A stretch of 64,000 nucleotides of DNA from Synechococcus sp. WH 7805 (lineage in GTDB: Bacteria; Cyanobacteriota; Cyanobacteriia; PCC-6307; Cyanobiaceae), in the NCBI RefSeq assembly GCF_000153285.1, contig NZ_CH724168.1:641854-705853 (forward strand), in the 5' to 3' direction. Positions 38,682-47,923 of this stretch are shown here, in pieces. Position numbers and translations under genes: made by a program. Under the pieces are notes generated by a model. The model saw only the letters and a list, made by a program, of their open reading frames with translations. It did no database searches and had not been told where the DNA came from. Position 1 is the first letter of the stretch. Every line of letters begins with the position of its first letter.

Positions 38682-39305
38682 ATGGATCTCTCCAGTCCCG
38701 ACGCAAGGCTGTTTTTTCCAGCGACGCAACGCAATAGGAGGCCGATCGGGGATGTCCTGGCCGAGACTCTCCCCCCGAAGGGACTCATTCTCGAACTGGC
38801 CAGTGGATCGGGCGAACACGGCGTTGCCTTTCAAAAGCGATTTCCCCAGATCACCTGGCAGTGCAGTGATCCAGACCGTAATCACTGCCGCAGCATCAGC
38901 GCATGGATCAGCAAAGAAGGACTGACCACTGTGATGCCGCAGCCTTTGTCATTGGATGTGTGCTCCCATGACTGGTTAACGCATGGTTCAGAGGCTCCGG
39001 TCATGGTTGTGGCTGTGAACCTGCTCCACATCTCCCCCTGGGAGTGCACACGATCTCTCATGCAGGGATCCGTCCGCCACCTGAAACCAGGAGGGAAGCT
39101 CTTGATTTACGGCCCATTTCGGGTCAGTGGAAAGCATGTGAGCGAAAGCAATCAACGCTTCGACGACGCGTTGCAGGAACGCGATCCGAGCTGGGGAGTC
39201 CGCGAGCAGGAGGCTGTGGTCGAGGAGGCCCGGAAAGCCGGACTCGCCCTTCAAGACATTCGCTTAATGCCCTCAAACAATCGAATCATCCTGCTTGAAC
39301 GATGA
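38682..39305 (+). CDS. DUF938 SAM-dependent methyltransferase-like protein
   Basis: The 207-residue protein has the SAM motif LILELASGSGEHGVAF and the DUF938 features LLHISPWECT and YGPFRVSGKH. DUF938 proteins are widespread with uncertain function. The gene is 5 bp after arsR and probably in its transcript, so a role in arsenic handling is possible. It does not look like ArsM, which has a distinct cysteine set. The start is the ATG at 38682; a longer frame from 38619 would overlap arsR. Confidence 0.88.
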   Translation: MDLSSPDARLFFPATQRNRRPIGDVLAETLPPKGLILELASGSGEHGVAFQKRFPQITWQCSDPDRNHCRSISAWISKEGLTTVMPQPLSLDVCSHDWLTHGSEAPVMVVAVNLLHISPWECTRSLMQGSVRHLKPGGKLLIYGPFRVSGKHVSESNQRFDDALQERDPSWGVREQEAVVEEARKAGLALQDIRLMPSNNRIILLER

Positions 39306-39417
39306 GAGCGTGAGCATTAATCCAGCTCAAAGCACCCCTAGAGACACCCAGCAGCTACTCACAAGTTGCTCAGCAGCATCTCTAGGCTAAATTTGACTCA
39401 CTCCAATCTCCCGTCGT

Positions 39418-39654
39418 ATGGCTGTCCCACGGGAAAACCAGGTGAAGCTGACGGTCTCTGTTCCGCCAAGCCTTCACGTCTTGCTGCGCAGCTGGGCTCT
39501 CTGCGAAGGTCGCGAGCTCACCAGTGTTGTCTTGCAGTGCGTGGAACTGTCTGTACGCCAGCTAAAAAGCAACGGCTCCATCCCTGCCGGCGCGATCCGC
39601 AATTACGAAATGGCGTGCGAAGAGCGCCTGACCGCTGGAGGAGCACTGTCATGA
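39418..39654 (+). CDS. Small ribbon-helix-helix-like protein
   Basis: The 78-residue protein begins with a segment like an RHH strand and helix (QVKLTVSVPPSLHVLLRSWA) and may bind DNA. Its TGA overlaps the ATG of the next gene. Such coupled pairs can be toxin-antitoxin modules, but no toxin family is recognised in the partner, so it is left as hypothetical. Confidence 0.65.
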   Translation: MAVPRENQVKLTVSVPPSLHVLLRSWALCEGRELTSVVLQCVELSVRQLKSNGSIPAGAIRNYEMACEERLTAGGALS

Positions 39655-40055
39655 CCCTCAAGCAAGCCTCACTCGAGCAGGCGTTGCTGGCTCCGTGCAT
39701 GGAAGCGGTGATCGCCGTGACCGAGCGGTATCAATTTCTGGAGGATCACCGAGGAGCGCGCGTTTTCACCGCTTACAGGGAGATCGACCACGTGATCCAG
39801 CTCGGCTTCAGTGAAGACCTCAGTGGGCAGACCCGGATTGATCTGGAGGAACGGGGGTTTCAAATCCTGGAAGCGCGGGAGGGAACCCGACGGGAACATC
39901 GCCTGCTGATGCTCACCTTGAAGGAAATCGGCTACGCGCCTCAGTACAGCAATGGGTACTACCAGGCCTCGAAAGGCCTGCTTCGCCATCTACGCAACCT
40001 CGGATGGCCCCTTGGTGAGCTTGCTCAACTGCTCAAAAGCCAGCACACTCACTGA
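39651..40055 (+). CDS. Hypothetical protein coupled to RHH-like gene
   Basis: The 134-residue soluble protein contains FEDHRG-like and charged helical segments (RYQFLEDHRGARVFTAYRE, LLMLTLKEIGYAPQYSNGYY). No family recognised. ATG at 39651 overlaps the previous stop by ATGA and is preferred to the longer frame from 39366. Confidence 0.65.
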   Translation: MTLKQASLEQALLAPCMEAVIAVTERYQFLEDHRGARVFTAYREIDHVIQLGFSEDLSGQTRIDLEERGFQILEAREGTRREHRLLMLTLKEIGYAPQYSNGYYQASKGLLRHLRNLGWPLGELAQLLKSQHTH

Positions 40056-40138
40056 TCACGCCGCCGACGGCGGATTCCGCGCCCGCTGAAATCCCAATCC
40101 AAGGGCGACAGTTCACCGGTTCAGCATCTCGCCACGAC

Positions 40139-40372
40139 TCAGAACGTGTCTCCGATACCAGGGCCATACCAACCGTCCGGCCAGAAATCATCGTCGTAAT
40201 CCACACTCCACTGATCTTTGGGAATGGGCCCCGATGAGGGTTGACTGCCATCCAGGCAGCCATCAGGCGTGGTGAAACCGCTGGAAAATGCTTCACAGGT
40301 CACCGAATCCTTCTGTGCAAGAACTGGTGTCGCCTGAAGTGCGGCGGCCAAGACAACAATGAACACGCGCAT
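40139..40372 (-). CDS. Small exported protein, unknown
   Basis: The 77-residue protein starts with a signal peptide (MRVFIVVLAAALQATPVLAQ). The mature part is short, acidic and aromatic-rich at its end (DYDDDFWPDGWYGPG), with two cysteines. A start 12 bases upstream at 40384 is possible. Function unknown. Confidence 0.6.
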   Translation of the reverse strand: MRVFIVVLAAALQATPVLAQKDSVTCEAFSSGFTTPDGCLDGSQPSSGPIPKDQWSVDYDDDFWPDGWYGPGIGDTF

Positions 40373-40407
40373 GCCCGATCTCACATCTCAAGCAAGTCTG
40401 ATAGGCC

Positions 40408-41088
40408 TCAGCCCAAGGTGAGCTGTGCCTGCAACTCCAGACCTGCCCAGCTCTGGAGAGCACCCCACGACCGGACCCGCTGCTCGATCCAGTGATGCCC
40501 GTCACTGTTGAGATGGATGCCGTCAGGCTCAATCCAGGCCAGCCACCCCGGCTCTGCCTGCATCGCCGCGTGGAGAGGCATGAAGGGAACATCCACCTCG
40601 AGGCAAGCCTCTTCAATTTGGGCTTCATGCACAGCGATGTCGTTGTTGCTGTACCAGAGACAGTCAGCAAACGGCATCACCTGTTCATCCACCGGCGACA
40701 GTCCCAGAACAAACACCTGGGTTCGAGCCGTCATGGCGTGAAGCATCTGTTCGAACCCGAAGCGCAAGGCCTGAGCATCAAGTGGTTGCCGGCCGTCGGC
40801 ACGACCAACCCTGGCTGAATCATTCAGGCCCACCGCCACCAGCAAAGCCTTCGGATGTTGGCGTCGCAGCTCCCCACGACAGGCCCATTCATCCTCCCAT
40901 CGTTGCGACACCGACTCGAGTCCGTCACCGCGAATCCCCAATGGATAGATCACAGGTGCATCCGGAAGCGCCATCCAGGAGCGCCGTAACCGCTCGCACC
41001 AGCCGCCACCCTCGGTGTCTCCCCAGCCGACCACGCCACTATCACCAATCACCACCAGTTGACGGGGATGGCGCATGGATTCAGTCAC
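40408..41088 (-). CDS. GDSL/SGNH-family hydrolase
   Basis: The 226-residue protein shows all SGNH blocks: VVIGDSGVVGWG (nucleophile Ser), a conserved Gly in PLGIRGDG, Asn in VGLNDSA, and the Asp/His pair in EPDGIHLNSDGH. Such enzymes are esterases, lipases or acyl hydrolases; the substrate is unknown. No signal peptide is visible. It follows the phnDCE-like operon on the same strand by 13 bp and might be co-transcribed with it. Confidence 0.88.
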   Translation of the reverse strand: MTESMRHPRQLVVIGDSGVVGWGDTEGGGWCERLRRSWMALPDAPVIYPLGIRGDGLESVSQRWEDEWACRGELRRQHPKALLVAVGLNDSARVGRADGRQPLDAQALRFGFEQMLHAMTARTQVFVLGLSPVDEQVMPFADCLWYSNNDIAVHEAQIEEACLEVDVPFMPLHAAMQAEPGWLAWIEPDGIHLNSDGHHWIEQRVRSWGALQSWAGLELQAQLTLG

Positions 41089-41101
41089 TCACAACGGGTG
41101 A

Positions 41102-42631
41102 TCAGCTTTGCAGCCAGCGGTCCCGACACTGATCATTGAGCCACTCCCCGAGCAGGGTGATCAAGGCATAGGCCCCGATCAACACCAAAACAGCATCCCA
41201 GTGGAAGGAACTGAGCGATTCCAGCAACTGCCAGCCCAGTCCACTTCCACCGATCAGGCCCACCACAACGGTCTCCCGCAGGATCACATCACTGCGATAG
41301 GCCCCATAGGCCAAGTATCCGGGGCTGCGCGGCGTGAACAGGCCATAGAGCCAGCTGAGCCGTGCAGAAGCTCCCAACGCGCCCATGGCCTGTTGTTGAT
41401 CAGCAGACTGCTGCTCCAATTCTTCGCGCAACAAACGTCCCATCACCCCGCCGTTGTGCAACCCGAGCGCCAACGCACCGATTGCAAGGGTTGGACGGTT
41501 GCTCAGCAGCAGAAGCAACACCGTGAGCGGTGGGGGGATGAGACGCATCAGAGCCCAAACAGCGTTGAGAACGACCTGCCACGGCCGTGAGGGGACCAAC
41601 AACATCGCCAGCGGAGGAAGTCCTACCGCAATCCCAGCGGCCAGCACTGTGAGCAGGAGCGTCTCATAGATCAGCCGCAACCAGGGAAGTTCTGCAGCGG
41701 CCAGCATCAGACGGCCCCAATCCGGCAACGCCAGTCCCTGCCAGACGACACTGCCGGAATCCGGCAACAACACATGGAGCCAGGTGCTTCCTGTGATCCC
41801 CGCCACAATCACACCAGCGAGGAAGAGACACAGACGTCGCTGGCCTGCCTGGGCCTTGTGGGATTGACGTCGCCAAAGCGTGAGCAGGATCTCCAAAGAA
41901 ACACTGAGAAGGCCAAGCAACCACAGCCCACTCCAAAGCTCTCTGAACTGCAGCGACTGCAGGCTGAGTTGCAGATCAGTGCCCAGGCCTCCCAGGCCAA
42001 ACACACCCAGAAGCGTTGCACTTCGCAATGCGCACTCGAGTCGATACCCGCCATAACTCATCAACACTGTGCCCATGGCGGGGGACAGTGCGGTGCAACA
42101 AGCGGCGAGGGGGGGCGCACCGCCCTGCAGCAGTGCCTGAAGCCTGGATGGATCAAGCGCATCCAGCTGGTCGCGCCAAACGCGAGCGACCAGGGCCGCA
42201 TAGGGAATCGTGATCGCGGCGACCGCCACCCAGGGATGCAGACCGAGAACCTGCAGAAGCAGCAGTCCCCAGATCAGCTCATGCACCGATCGAGGCAGTG
42301 CCAGGGAGCGGCGAAGGATCCACGCCGGCCAGGTTGGCCATCTCCACGTCTGCATGAGACGTTCTGAGGCAAAGCACCCAAGCAGCACCCCAAGAACCAG
42401 GCTGAGACTCCATCCAGCCAAAGCCATCGCCAGCGTGACCTGCAGAGCTCTCAATAGAGCTTTGAGCAGTAGTGGGTCGAGGGACGGATGAACCGCTGCA
42501 GAGAGAAACGCCATCCAGATTTCAACGCCACCGGCGTGAATCCCAGCGAGAACGGTGATCAAGACCGGCAGCAGTGCCAAGGCTGGCAGCACGGCGAGCG
42601 CGGGTGCACTGGGTCGGGGCAGAGCCATCAC
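41102..42631 (-). CDS. phnE: PhnE-type ABC permease, double-length fusion
   Basis: The 509-residue membrane protein contains two permease halves of about 250 residues each, both multi-helix and with a cytoplasmic coupling-helix-like region (for example LRSATLLGVFGLGGLG in the first half and VILRETVVVGLIGGSG in the second). Ordinary PhnE has one such domain and works as a dimer; here both appear in one chain. It overlaps phnC by 4 bp. It should import phosphonate, phosphite or a related anion. Confidence 0.88.
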   Translation of the reverse strand: MMALPRPSAPALAVLPALALLPVLITVLAGIHAGGVEIWMAFLSAAVHPSLDPLLLKALLRALQVTLAMALAGWSLSLVLGVLLGCFASERLMQTWRWPTWPAWILRRSLALPRSVHELIWGLLLLQVLGLHPWVAVAAITIPYAALVARVWRDQLDALDPSRLQALLQGGAPPLAACCTALSPAMGTVLMSYGGYRLECALRSATLLGVFGLGGLGTDLQLSLQSLQFRELWSGLWLLGLLSVSLEILLTLWRRQSHKAQAGQRRLCLFLAGVIVAGITGSTWLHVLLPDSGSVVWQGLALPDWGRLMLAAAELPWLRLIYETLLLTVLAAGIAVGLPPLAMLLVPSRPWQVVLNAVWALMRLIPPPLTVLLLLLSNRPTLAIGALALGLHNGGVMGRLLREELEQQSADQQQAMGALGASARLSWLYGLFTPRSPGYLAYGAYRSDVILRETVVVGLIGGSGLGWQLLESLSSFHWDAVLVLIGAYALITLLGEWLNDQCRDRWLQS

Positions 42632-43386
42632 AGTGCGTAGAGATCCTGAAGCTCCCCAGGCGTCACAGCCCTTGCCGGTGCATCGATCAACAGACGTCCA
42701 TCCCGCAGGGCCAGGACACGATCAAAACGATGAATCAGATCCGGTCGATGCAGCGACACCATCACCGCTTCCGCACCGTAGGCGAGGGAGCCATCAGCGT
42801 CTCGTTCCAGAAGGCGATCGAGCACTTCGGCGGCAATGGCTGGGTCCAGACTGGCCAAAGGCTCATCGGCAAGAACCAGAGACGGTTGTTGCCGGAACAA
42901 CCGGGCCAGGGCAACCCGTTGTCGCTGTCCTCCCGACAGCCGTTTCACGGGGCGATCCAAACCTTCAGAGCCCAAAACCTGGGGCTCCAATCCAGCCTGG
43001 CGCAAGCACTGCAGACAGGGCTCTGAGCCAATGGTGAACAGAAGATTCGCCAACGCCCAGGGCAATCCACGCCGACCAAGGACGCCGGCATTGATGTTCT
43101 GCCCAACACTGAGTTCCTCAATCAAGCGCAGGTCTTGCCAGAGGGTGCCGATCTCACAGCGCTGACGGCGGTTGCGTTGCTGCAGACTCCTGCCTCGCCA
43201 GAGAACCGTTCCCTGTTGTGGGATCAGGGTGCCATTGATCACAGACATCAATGAGCTCTTGCCGGCGCCGCTGGGGCCCAAGAGAGCCACACGCTCTCCG
43301 CGGTGGACCTGCAGCGACAGGCTGATCAGCCGGTCTCTCTGCGAGCCGACCAACTGAACCTCTTCAAGCTGAAGCAGGGAACTCAA
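42628..43386 (-). CDS. phnC: PhnC-type ABC transporter ATPase
   Basis: The 252-residue ATPase has Walker A LGPSGAGKSS (37-45), the signature LSGGQRQRVALAR and Walker B LVLADEPLASLDP. It powers import by the PhnE-like permease. Its ends overlap both phnD and phnE in ATGA pairs, so the three genes are tightly coupled. Confidence 0.9.
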   Translation of the reverse strand: MSSLLQLEEVQLVGSQRDRLISLSLQVHRGERVALLGPSGAGKSSLMSVINGTLIPQQGTVLWRGRSLQQRNRRQRCEIGTLWQDLRLIEELSVGQNINAGVLGRRGLPWALANLLFTIGSEPCLQCLRQAGLEPQVLGSEGLDRPVKRLSGGQRQRVALARLFRQQPSLVLADEPLASLDPAIAAEVLDRLLERDADGSLAYGAEAVMVSLHRPDLIHRFDRVLALRDGRLLIDAPARAVTPGELQDLYAL

Positions 43387-44333
43387 CGAATTTTGCCGAG
43401 CTGGCGACCCACCGTTTCGATCGGCTTGTACTGGCTGGCATCAGCAGGAATGAAACGTTTGGCAGCGAAGAGCTCGAGAATCGTGGTCTGGCGGGGGGTG
43501 GTTGGCTGTAAAGCCAGGATCGCCTTCTGCAGGCGCGTTGTGAAACCCGAACCGAAGCGCTGATCAAGATCAGGGCGTGCAACCCAGTGGTAGTCAACAT
43601 ATTCAGGGGTTCGCCAGATCACAGCGACCTTGTCGGTGTTGACCCGACCCTCTTTGAGAGCGGACGTCCAGACCTGCTCATTCAAGGCACCTGCCTGGTA
43701 CGCCCCGCTTTGCACCAAAGCGATGGTGGCGTCATGACTGCCGCTGAAGCCCGCCCGGCCTCCGCTGAACTGACTGGGAGTGACCCCGGCTTTCTCGAGG
43801 AAATGCTGCGGCATCAAACGGCCAGACGTTGAGCTCTCCGAGCCAAAGGCGAAGCGCTTCCCGCGCAAACTGGTGAGGCCGCCGATGGACTGGATCGGTT
43901 GGAGACCCGCTGAGGCATTGGCGATGAACACACTGCGGAAGCGAGCATCGATATCCCGCTGCGCCAAGACCTTGGCTCCGGGAGTCTGGAGACGGGCCTG
44001 AACCCCGGTCAGGCCACCGAACCAGACCAGATCCAAGCCACCGGTCCGGAAGGCACTAACAGCAGCGGGGTAGTTGCTCACCGGCACGTAGCGAACGGTC
44101 ACCTTCAGACGGTCGCTGAGCTCATCAGCAAGCTGGCCATAGAGACGATTCAGTCGCTCGGGGTTCTGATCGGGAATGGCGCCGACGCGAAGCGCCGGTT
44201 TGGCCATGGACGGCAGGACCGTCAACCCCTGGCAAAGAGACAAAGCCAGAAGGGCGACGGCCCCTCGTTCTCGAATGGGCATGAACTGGTTTCTGGTGAA
44301 ACGATCCTTCAGCAACTGCGAAAAAGGTGTCAA
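43383..44333 (-). CDS. phnD: PhnD-type periplasmic phosphonate/phosphite-binding protein
   Basis: The 316-residue protein has an N-terminal hydrophobic export segment and the PhnD-like pattern LRVGAIPDQNPERLNRLYGQ, DLVWFGGLTGVQ, ESSTSGRLMPQHF and HDATIALVQSGAYQAGALNE. Related marine proteins bind phosphonate or phosphite; ligand cannot be set by eye. No C-P lyase or ptxD-like genes occur in this window. Its ATG overlaps the stop of the aminotransferase gene. Confidence 0.9.
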   Translation of the reverse strand: MTPFSQLLKDRFTRNQFMPIRERGAVALLALSLCQGLTVLPSMAKPALRVGAIPDQNPERLNRLYGQLADELSDRLKVTVRYVPVSNYPAAVSAFRTGGLDLVWFGGLTGVQARLQTPGAKVLAQRDIDARFRSVFIANASAGLQPIQSIGGLTSLRGKRFAFGSESSTSGRLMPQHFLEKAGVTPSQFSGGRAGFSGSHDATIALVQSGAYQAGALNEQVWTSALKEGRVNTDKVAVIWRTPEYVDYHWVARPDLDQRFGSGFTTRLQKAILALQPTTPRQTTILELFAAKRFIPADASQYKPIETVGRQLGKIR

Positions 44334-45508
44334 TTCACAGCAAGCAGGCGGGCCAGTCGGGCCAAGCCATCTGTAATCGTCTCACGCGAGACCGCACAGG
44401 ACACCCGTACACAGCGGTCGTCACCGAAGGCGACTCCGGGAACGATCGCCAACCCTTCATCTTCCAGGGCCCTGCGGCAGAAACTCATTGAATCGCCGCA
44501 CCCTTCAGGCAGCTGAGGGAATGCATAAAAGGCACCCTGGGGGGGGACCAGGGTGATACCGCTCATCGCCTGCAGGCCTGCCACGAGAAAGGATCGGCGG
44601 CGGTTGTAGCTCTCAGCCATCGTCTGAACGCAGTCCCGTGGAGCCGTCAGAGCGGCAATGGCTCCCTGCTGGGCAAAACTGCAGACATTGCTGGTGCTCT
44701 GGCTCTGGAGAGCGGATGCAGCTTTGATCACGGATTCAGGGCCGCTGAGATAACCCAGGCGCCATCCGGTCATCGCCCACCCCTTGGCGAAACCATTCAC
44801 CATGAAACAGCGATCCTGAAGATCTGGAGCAAGAGACGCAAAGCTGTCGTGGGTCACGCCGTCGTCGAGCAGGTATTCATAGATCTCATCGCTCATCACC
44901 ACAAGCCGAGGGTGACGACGCACCAGCTCAGCAATGGCTAACAGCTCATCGCGACTGAGCACACGGCCTGTCGGATTGCCAGGAGAATTGATAATCAGCA
45001 CCCGGGAGGCCGGAGTGATCGCGGCTTCAAGCGCATTGAGATCCAGGCGGAAGCCATCGTCAGCCGACGAGGGAACAGCAACCGGACGGGCACCGGCGAG
45101 GCGGGCCATCTCCGGATAACTGAGCCAGTACGGCGCAGGAATCAAGACCTCGTCGCCGGGGTTCAGCAAAACCTGAAAAAGGTTGTAAATCGCCTGCTTC
45201 CCGCCATTGGTGACCAGAACCTCGGCCGCTGAGGTTGGAATGCCGTTCTCCTTACTGATCTTGCTGGCGATCAGCTCACGCAGGGTGGGATCCCCGGCAG
45301 CGGGACCGTAACGAGTCATGCCGTTCCTCAAGGCCTCAACAGAGGCCTCAACAATGAACTCAGGAGTATCGAAATCTGGCTCTCCGGCGCTGAGGCTGCA
45401 GATGTCGCGCCCCTCCTGTTGCAGGGCCTTGGCCCGAGCGCTGATCGCCAGCGTGAGCGAAGGCTGCAGGGCTTCGGCCCGGCTGGATAGAGAGAGCGGG
45501 CGTGACAT
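44330..45508 (-). CDS. aspC: Class I/II PLP-dependent aminotransferase (AspC-like)
   Basis: The 392-residue enzyme has SAGEPDFDTPEFI near the N-terminus, the NSPGNPTGRV loop, VMSDEIYEYL and the PLP lysine (Lys242) in NGFAKGWAMTGWRLGY. It is probably an aspartate-type aminotransferase. Its stop codon overlaps the phnD start, so it leads a four-gene overlapping set, an arrangement that may reflect compact organisation more than shared function. Confidence 0.93.
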   Translation of the reverse strand: MSRPLSLSSRAEALQPSLTLAISARAKALQQEGRDICSLSAGEPDFDTPEFIVEASVEALRNGMTRYGPAAGDPTLRELIASKISKENGIPTSAAEVLVTNGGKQAIYNLFQVLLNPGDEVLIPAPYWLSYPEMARLAGARPVAVPSSADDGFRLDLNALEAAITPASRVLIINSPGNPTGRVLSRDELLAIAELVRRHPRLVVMSDEIYEYLLDDGVTHDSFASLAPDLQDRCFMVNGFAKGWAMTGWRLGYLSGPESVIKAASALQSQSTSNVCSFAQQGAIAALTAPRDCVQTMAESYNRRRSFLVAGLQAMSGITLVPPQGAFYAFPQLPEGCGDSMSFCRRALEDEGLAIVPGVAFGDDRCVRVSCAVSRETITDGLARLARLLAVN

Positions 45509-45629
45509 CAGCGCGGCACCCCTCCAGTGGATGCGCAGGTACGAAAGAACTCATCCTGCCTGATGTGGTGTCACAGACAACCAAGCGCCAAGGCAGAAGG
45601 GCCTCGATCCGAGGGAGGACCATGGGGAA

Positions 45630-46043
45630 ATGGACAACCCAAAGCCCTCCCTCAGCTGGGTCCTGGCCGCACGGGACCCTCAGAGACTGGCAGCGTTTTA
45701 TGCCGGTCTTCTTCAGACCAGAGCCCAATCGGGCCTGGCTGAACACCACTGGATCGTTCCCTTACCGGAGGGAGGGTCGCTGCAGATCTACACCCCATCA
45801 CGACGTCGCCCCTGGCCGGCCTCAGGCGCCGTGCTGGCACCTTGCCTTCAACGGATCACACGCCACAACCCCCTGCAGGAACTTTGCTCCTGGCGAGATG
45901 AGGTCATCGCTCTGGGCGGATCCAGTGCGGAAGAACCCCGCCAAGAATCATTCGGCGCAGAAAGCTGGCTCAAGGATCCTGAGGGTCAACGCTTTTTGCT
46001 GCTGGTCACTCAATCAAAAGAATCACCCGAGGAAGCGAAGTGA
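45630..46043 (+). CDS. VOC/glyoxalase-like domain protein
   Basis: The 137-residue protein shows a glyoxalase/bleomycin-resistance-like layout: LSWVLAARDPQRLAAFYAGLL at the start and ESWLKDPEGQRFLLLVTQ at the end. Substrate unknown. Its TGA overlaps the GTG start of the uracil-DNA glycosylase gene. Confidence 0.8.
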   Translation: MDNPKPSLSWVLAARDPQRLAAFYAGLLQTRAQSGLAEHHWIVPLPEGGSLQIYTPSRRRPWPASGAVLAPCLQRITRHNPLQELCSWRDEVIALGGSSAEEPRQESFGAESWLKDPEGQRFLLLVTQSKESPEEAK

Positions 46044-46615
46044 AAGCTCTCGACGCCTTAAACAGCCAATGTGCAGCCTGCCGGCGCTGTGATCTCGCTC
46101 ATCATCGGCAAAAGGCAGTGGTTGGCAGGGGAAACCCCGGGTCCGATCTGATGCTGATCGGTGAAGCACCCGGAGCCGACGAGGACAGCCTGGGGCTGCC
46201 CTTCGTCGGCCGCTCAGGCCGGCTGCTCAGTGCGCTGCTCAAGGAAGCAGAACTGGATGAAGACCAAGACCTCTACATCTGCAACGTGATCAAGTGCAGG
46301 CCCCCCAACAACCGAAAGCCCACGCTTGAGGAGATCAGACAATGCAGACCCTGGCTAGAGGAACAACTCGAGCTCGTGAACCCTTCCTTGGTGCTGATGG
46401 CTGGAGCAACGGCTCTTAAGGCGCTGCTAGGGATCAAAAGCGGGATCAGCAAGCTGAGAGGTCAGTGGCACGAGCAGGAGGGAAGGGCCTTCATGCCGGT
46501 GTTTCATCCCTCCTATCTCTTGCGGTTTCAATCGCGGGAAGCAGGATCCCCCCAGGCCCTCACCCTCCAGGATTTGCAGGAAGCGAAACGCAGGCTTAGC
46601 GCACAAGGGGGATAG
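46040..46615 (+). CDS. Family 4 uracil-DNA glycosylase (Fe-S)
   Basis: The 191-residue protein removes uracil from DNA in base-excision repair. It has an early CxxC pair (CAACRRC), motif GEAPGADEDSLGLPFVGRSG, and two later cysteines (VIKC and IRQC about 16 residues apart) that complete the 4Fe-4S ligands of family 4 enzymes. The C-terminal motif FHPSYLL is present. Start is GTG at 46040, overlapping the VOC gene. Confidence 0.93.
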   Translation: MKALDALNSQCAACRRCDLAHHRQKAVVGRGNPGSDLMLIGEAPGADEDSLGLPFVGRSGRLLSALLKEAELDEDQDLYICNVIKCRPPNNRKPTLEEIRQCRPWLEEQLELVNPSLVLMAGATALKALLGIKSGISKLRGQWHEQEGRAFMPVFHPSYLLRFQSREAGSPQALTLQDLQEAKRRLSAQGG

Positions 46616-46651
46616 GTATGCCATGGTTTGGCCAAGGTCCCTGAACGATCC

Positions 46652-47887
46652 ATGACCGGCACCCTGGCCACCGCTTCTCAGACCGGCAATGACACCGCTC
46701 GGAGTCAGCGGTACGACACGGTGATTCACCGGCGTCGGACCCGCACCGTCATGGTGGGCGACGTGCCGATCGGCAGTGAGCACCCGGTCGCCGTTCAGTC
46801 GATGATCAATGAAGACACCCTTGATATCGAGGGTGCCGTGGCTGGCATCCGAAGGCTCGCCGATGCCGGCTGCGAGATCGTTCGCGTCACCACGCCCTCC
46901 ATGGCGCACGCCAAGGCCATGGGAGACATCCGCGCAGCCCTCCGATCGCAGGGCTGTGGTGTTCCTCTTGTTGCGGACGTGCATCACAACGGCATCCGCA
47001 TCGCCCTTGAAGTGGCAAAGCACGTTGACAAGGTGCGCATCAACCCGGGGCTGTTCGTGTTCGATAAACCCGACCCGGATCGGCAGGACTTCAGCCGTGA
47101 AGAATTTCAGGCGATTGGTCAACGCATCAAGGACGACTTCGCTCCCCTTGTGGAAGTCCTCAAGACGCAGAACAAGGCCCTTCGCATCGGCGTGAACCAT
47201 GGATCACTGGCCGAACGGATGCTGTTCACCTACGGCGATACACCGGAGGGAATGGTCGAATCCGCCATGGAGTTTGTGCACCTCTGCGATGAACTCGACT
47301 TCCACAACATCGTGATCTCGATGAAAGCGTCCCGGGCCCCGGTAATGCTGGCGGCTTATCGCCTGATGGCCGACACCCTGGATCGTGAGGGCTTCCACTA
47401 CCCCCTTCACCTCGGGGTGACGGAAGCGGGTGATGGGGACTACGGCCGGATCAAAAGCACCGCCGGGATCGCCACACTCCTGGCCGAGGGCCTCGGAGAC
47501 ACGATCCGTGTGTCTCTCACCGAAGCACCTGAGAAAGAGATACCCGTCTGCTTTTCAATCCTTCAAGCCCTCGGATTGCGCAAAACGATGGTCGAATACG
47601 TGGCTTGCCCAAGCTGCGGTCGCACTTTGTTTAATCTTGAGGAGGTTCTAAATCAGGTTCGGGATGCCACATCCCACCTGACCGGTCTCGACATTGCTGT
47701 GATGGGTTGCATCGTGAATGGCCCAGGTGAGATGGCCGATGCCGACTACGGTTACGTCGGCAAGACCCCTGGAGTCATTTCCCTCTATCGAGGGCGTGAT
47801 GAGATCCGAAAGGTGCCGGAAACCGAAGGAGTTGAAGCGCTGATCCAGATCATCAAGGACGACGGACGCTGGGTGGATCCCGACTGA
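46652..47887 (+). CDS. ispG: 4-hydroxy-3-methylbut-2-enyl diphosphate synthase
   Basis: IspG (GcpE) is the 4Fe-4S enzyme of the MEP isoprenoid pathway that converts MEcPP to HMBPP, supplying carotenoids and the phytyl chain. The 411-residue protein shows [39 protein letters not shown] and the cluster cysteines in [16 protein letters not shown] and [12 protein letters not shown] use ATG at 46652; a TTG at 46628 would add eight residues. It lies upstream of ctpA with a 36-bp gap. Confidence 0.97.
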   Translation: MTGTLATASQTGNDTARSQRYDTVIHRRRTRTVMVGDVPIGSEHPVAVQSMINEDTLDIEGAVAGIRRLADAGCEIVRVTTPSMAHAKAMGDIRAALRSQGCGVPLVADVHHNGIRIALEVAKHVDKVRINPGLFVFDKPDPDRQDFSREEFQAIGQRIKDDFAPLVEVLKTQNKALRIGVNHGSLAERMLFTYGDTPEGMVESAMEFVHLCDELDFHNIVISMKASRAPVMLAAYRLMADTLDREGFHYPLHLGVTEAGDGDYGRIKSTAGIATLLAEGLGDTIRVSLTEAPEKEIPVCFSILQALGLRKTMVEYVACPSCGRTLFNLEEVLNQVRDATSHLTGLDIAVMGCIVNGPGEMADADYGYVGKTPGVISLYRGRDEIRKVPETEGVEALIQIIKDDGRWVDPD

Positions 47888-47923
47888 TGTCGTTACTGTG
47901 AGCTATCAGTCCTCTAGGACGTT

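Noticed and set aside
39366-39650. Long frame upstream of the gene at 39651
   Set aside because: It lies out of frame across the RHH-like gene; the ATGA-coupled ATG at 39651 is better.
46427-47200. 257-residue frame antisense to the glycosylase and ispG genes
   Set aside because: It spans two clear genes on the other strand and has no known motif.
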